Assembly (NCBI RefSeq): GCF_050337105.1
Contig: NZ_JAKJSQ010000015.1
Coordinates: forward strand, 1-64,000
Reading direction: 5' to 3'
From: Aliivibrio_A kagoshimensis
GTDB lineage: Bacteria > Pseudomonadota > Gammaproteobacteria > Enterobacterales > Vibrionaceae
DNA length: 64,000 nucleotides
Shown: in pieces, positions 63,181 through 64,000 of the stretch
How the letters are laid out: each line of letters starts with the position of its first letter
Position numbering within the stretch: position 1 is the first letter of the stretch
Made by a program: the position numbers and the translations under genes
The notes under the pieces: generated by a model
Seen by the model: only the letters and a program-made list of their open reading frames with translations
What the model was told of the DNA's origin: nothing
Database searches by the model: none

Positions 63181-63231
63181 GTTCCTCCCCTCGTATCTGT
63201 GACAAACCCGAGATACTCAGCAAAGAGGAAC
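63181..63231 (-). promoter_or_regulatory. Candidate purine-sensing RNA leader upstream of the NCS2 permease
   Basis: On the minus strand a compact two-stem RNA can form: outer stem GTTCCTC/GAGGAAC (7 bp), a purine-containing internal loop (UUUGCUGA on the 5' side, GAGGG on the 3' side), and inner stem GTATCT/AGATAC closing a 12-base loop. It ends 30 bases before the permease ATG, and its CCTC could alternatively pair with the GAGG ribosome site. The known xanthine/urate-sensing NMT1 RNA class also has two stems around a conserved internal loop and occurs next to such genes; sequence identity with that class is not confirmed. Confidence 0.4.
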
Positions 63232-63258
63232 GTAATTAAAAAACAATGTTATTCAGTA

Positions 63259-63735
63259 CTATCCTTTATCGGTATTGAGCTCCTTAATAACAGATTTTAT
63301 CGAATTTAAAATGGGTTGATATCCAGTACAACGACAGAGGTTTCCCTCTAGCGCATCTAATATTTCAGTTTCTGAAGGGTCAGGGCTTTCATCAAGCAGC
63401 GCTTTACTGCTCATTAACACGCCTGGAGTGCAGAATCCGCACTGAACGCCACCTTCGGTGACAAAGGCATTTTGCAGTTTTTTCGCTACCGGGTCCTCTT
63501 TGACACCTTCAATGGTGGTCACTTCAGCGCCATCGCATTGTGACGCTAGGATCATGCAAGAGCAGACGGCTTGGTCATCCATAATCACCGTACATGCCCC
63601 ACACTCTCCGACAGCACACCCCTCTTTGGTGCCCGTTAATTTAAGTTGATCTCGGACAACGTCCAGTAAGCGAAAGTTATCGTCTACTTCAAGTTGCTGA
63701 ATGACGCCATTGACGGTTAGATTTATCTTGTTCAT
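63259..63735 (-). CDS. Molybdenum hydroxylase 2Fe-2S subunit (XdhC-like), second copy
   Basis: The 158-residue protein has 'GCAVGECGACTVIMDD' with a downstream cysteine, 'GVQCGFCTPGVLMSS' and 'GNLCRCTGYQPIL', the standard 2Fe-2S signatures of xanthine dehydrogenase small subunits. It is clearly different in sequence from xdhC at 54277, so it serves another molybdenum hydroxylase. Its ATG overlaps the stop of the upstream flavin-type gene by four bases (ATGA). It lies upstream of the NCS2 gene with a 107-base spacer. Confidence 0.9.
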   Translation of the reverse strand: MNKINLTVNGVIQQLEVDDNFRLLDVVRDQLKLTGTKEGCAVGECGACTVIMDDQAVCSCMILASQCDGAEVTTIEGVKEDPVAKKLQNAFVTEGGVQCGFCTPGVLMSSKALLDESPDPSETEILDALEGNLCRCTGYQPILNSIKSVIKELNTDKG

Positions 63736-64000
63736 AGCGAAGCCTCTTCATTTGCTTGGGTAGCCACTTCTTTCATCAGATCGTTGAACATATTCAAATA
63801 GACGGGTTGTTTGTATTTCGCAGACCAGCGTCCACCAATCGCACTATCAATCATGTCCAGCAAGATCTTCTGTGCTCGGTCAAGACGCTCTTGAGTTAAT
63901 GTCGAACCGATTAATGCATTCTCAACCTCAATCAAACGCTGTGGTTTGCTAAATAGTGCGCCATCCACCAAATGACAGAAATCAACCTTAGCTTGCTCAT
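63732..64000 (-). CDS. Molybdenum hydroxylase FAD subunit, C-terminal part (runs off window)
   Basis: The reading frame is open to the window edge, giving about 88 visible residues. The stretch 'VENALIGSTLTQERLDRAQK' and 'IGGRWSAKYKQPVYLNMFND' fits the C-terminal domain of the FAD-binding subunit (CO_deh_flav_C). The true start lies beyond 64,000; the in-frame TTG at 63971 is not a start. It overlaps the 2Fe-2S gene by four bases, so further subunits are expected outside the window. Confidence 0.7.
   Translation of the reverse strand, partial: EQAKVDFCHLVDGALFSKPQRLIEVENALIGSTLTQERLDRAQKILLDMIDSAIGGRWSAKYKQPVYLNMFNDLMKEVATQANEEASL

Noticed and set aside
49410..64000. Selenocysteine (in-frame TGA) in the molybdenum hydroxylase genes
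   Set aside because: All subunits read through without in-frame TGA; any selenium would be a separate cofactor, not selenocysteine.
1..64000. Mobile element or genomic island borders
   Set aside because: No transposase, integrase, tRNA attachment site or flanking direct repeats were found; region 2 has composition similar to its neighbours by eye.

Overview
The window reads like chromosome of a marine gammaproteobacterium, most likely a member of the Vibrionaceae or a close relative. The signs are low-to-moderate GC with AT-rich spacers, a chromosomal 218-residue Qnr-type pentapeptide protein, an NhaD-type antiporter beside a family II pyrophosphatase, and purine-catabolism genes that align closely with the Escherichia coli ygfK/ssnA/xdhD set. 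I saw no transposase, integrase, rRNA, tRNA or CRISPR array. This assignment rests on remembered family resemblance, not on a search.

Region 1 (1-28,900) is mostly housekeeping and transport. It holds a YHS-domain secreted protein; a DinB/NRDE pair; an ATP-grasp/DedA pair; an Lrp-type regulator divergent from an EamA exporter; DAHP synthase (AroG type); a four-gene polar amino acid ABC importer; a small outer-membrane barrel; a lipoprotein retropepsin with an aromatic/aspartate aminotransferase; a full opp operon (oppABCDF) ending in a long X-Pro aminopeptidase; a minus-strand operon azlC-azlD-MFS-qnr; a secreted repeat protein; Mn-dependent pyrophosphatase; NhaD; and a DUF2946-like/PepSY membrane pair. 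Perfect hairpins mark many of the operon boundaries.

Region 2 (28,895-46,496) is the least familiar part. Eleven tightly packed minus-strand genes encode almost only envelope proteins: a helical-repeat lipoprotein, a collagen-like glycine-rich secreted protein, one MacB/LolD-type ATPase with an FtsX-like permease, a roughly 1000-residue lipoprotein that looks like propeller-PDZ-propeller, a DUF4384 protein with an LPP20-like N-terminus, a formylglycine-enzyme-fold protein without the catalytic cysteines, three unrecognised exported proteins and a second FtsX-like permease. Divergent from them are an LPP20 lipoprotein and a periplasmic transglutaminase-like protein with an intact Cys-His-Asp triad. 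I infer one envelope-associated ABC machine and regard this as the best candidate for an undescribed system.

Region 3 (46,493-64,000) is a purine-catabolism island on the minus strand: ghxQ, guaD, xdhD, ygfM, xdhB, xdhC, xdhA, ssnA, ygfK, an NCS2 urate/xanthine-type permease and the start of a further molybdenum-hydroxylase set that runs off the window. Together these would import purine bases, deaminate guanine and oxidise hypoxanthine/xanthine, with the YgfK/SsnA/XdhD group linked in the literature to selenium-dependent molybdenum hydroxylases and anaerobic purine breakdown. A two-stem RNA leader in front of the NCS2 permease is a candidate purine-sensing element.
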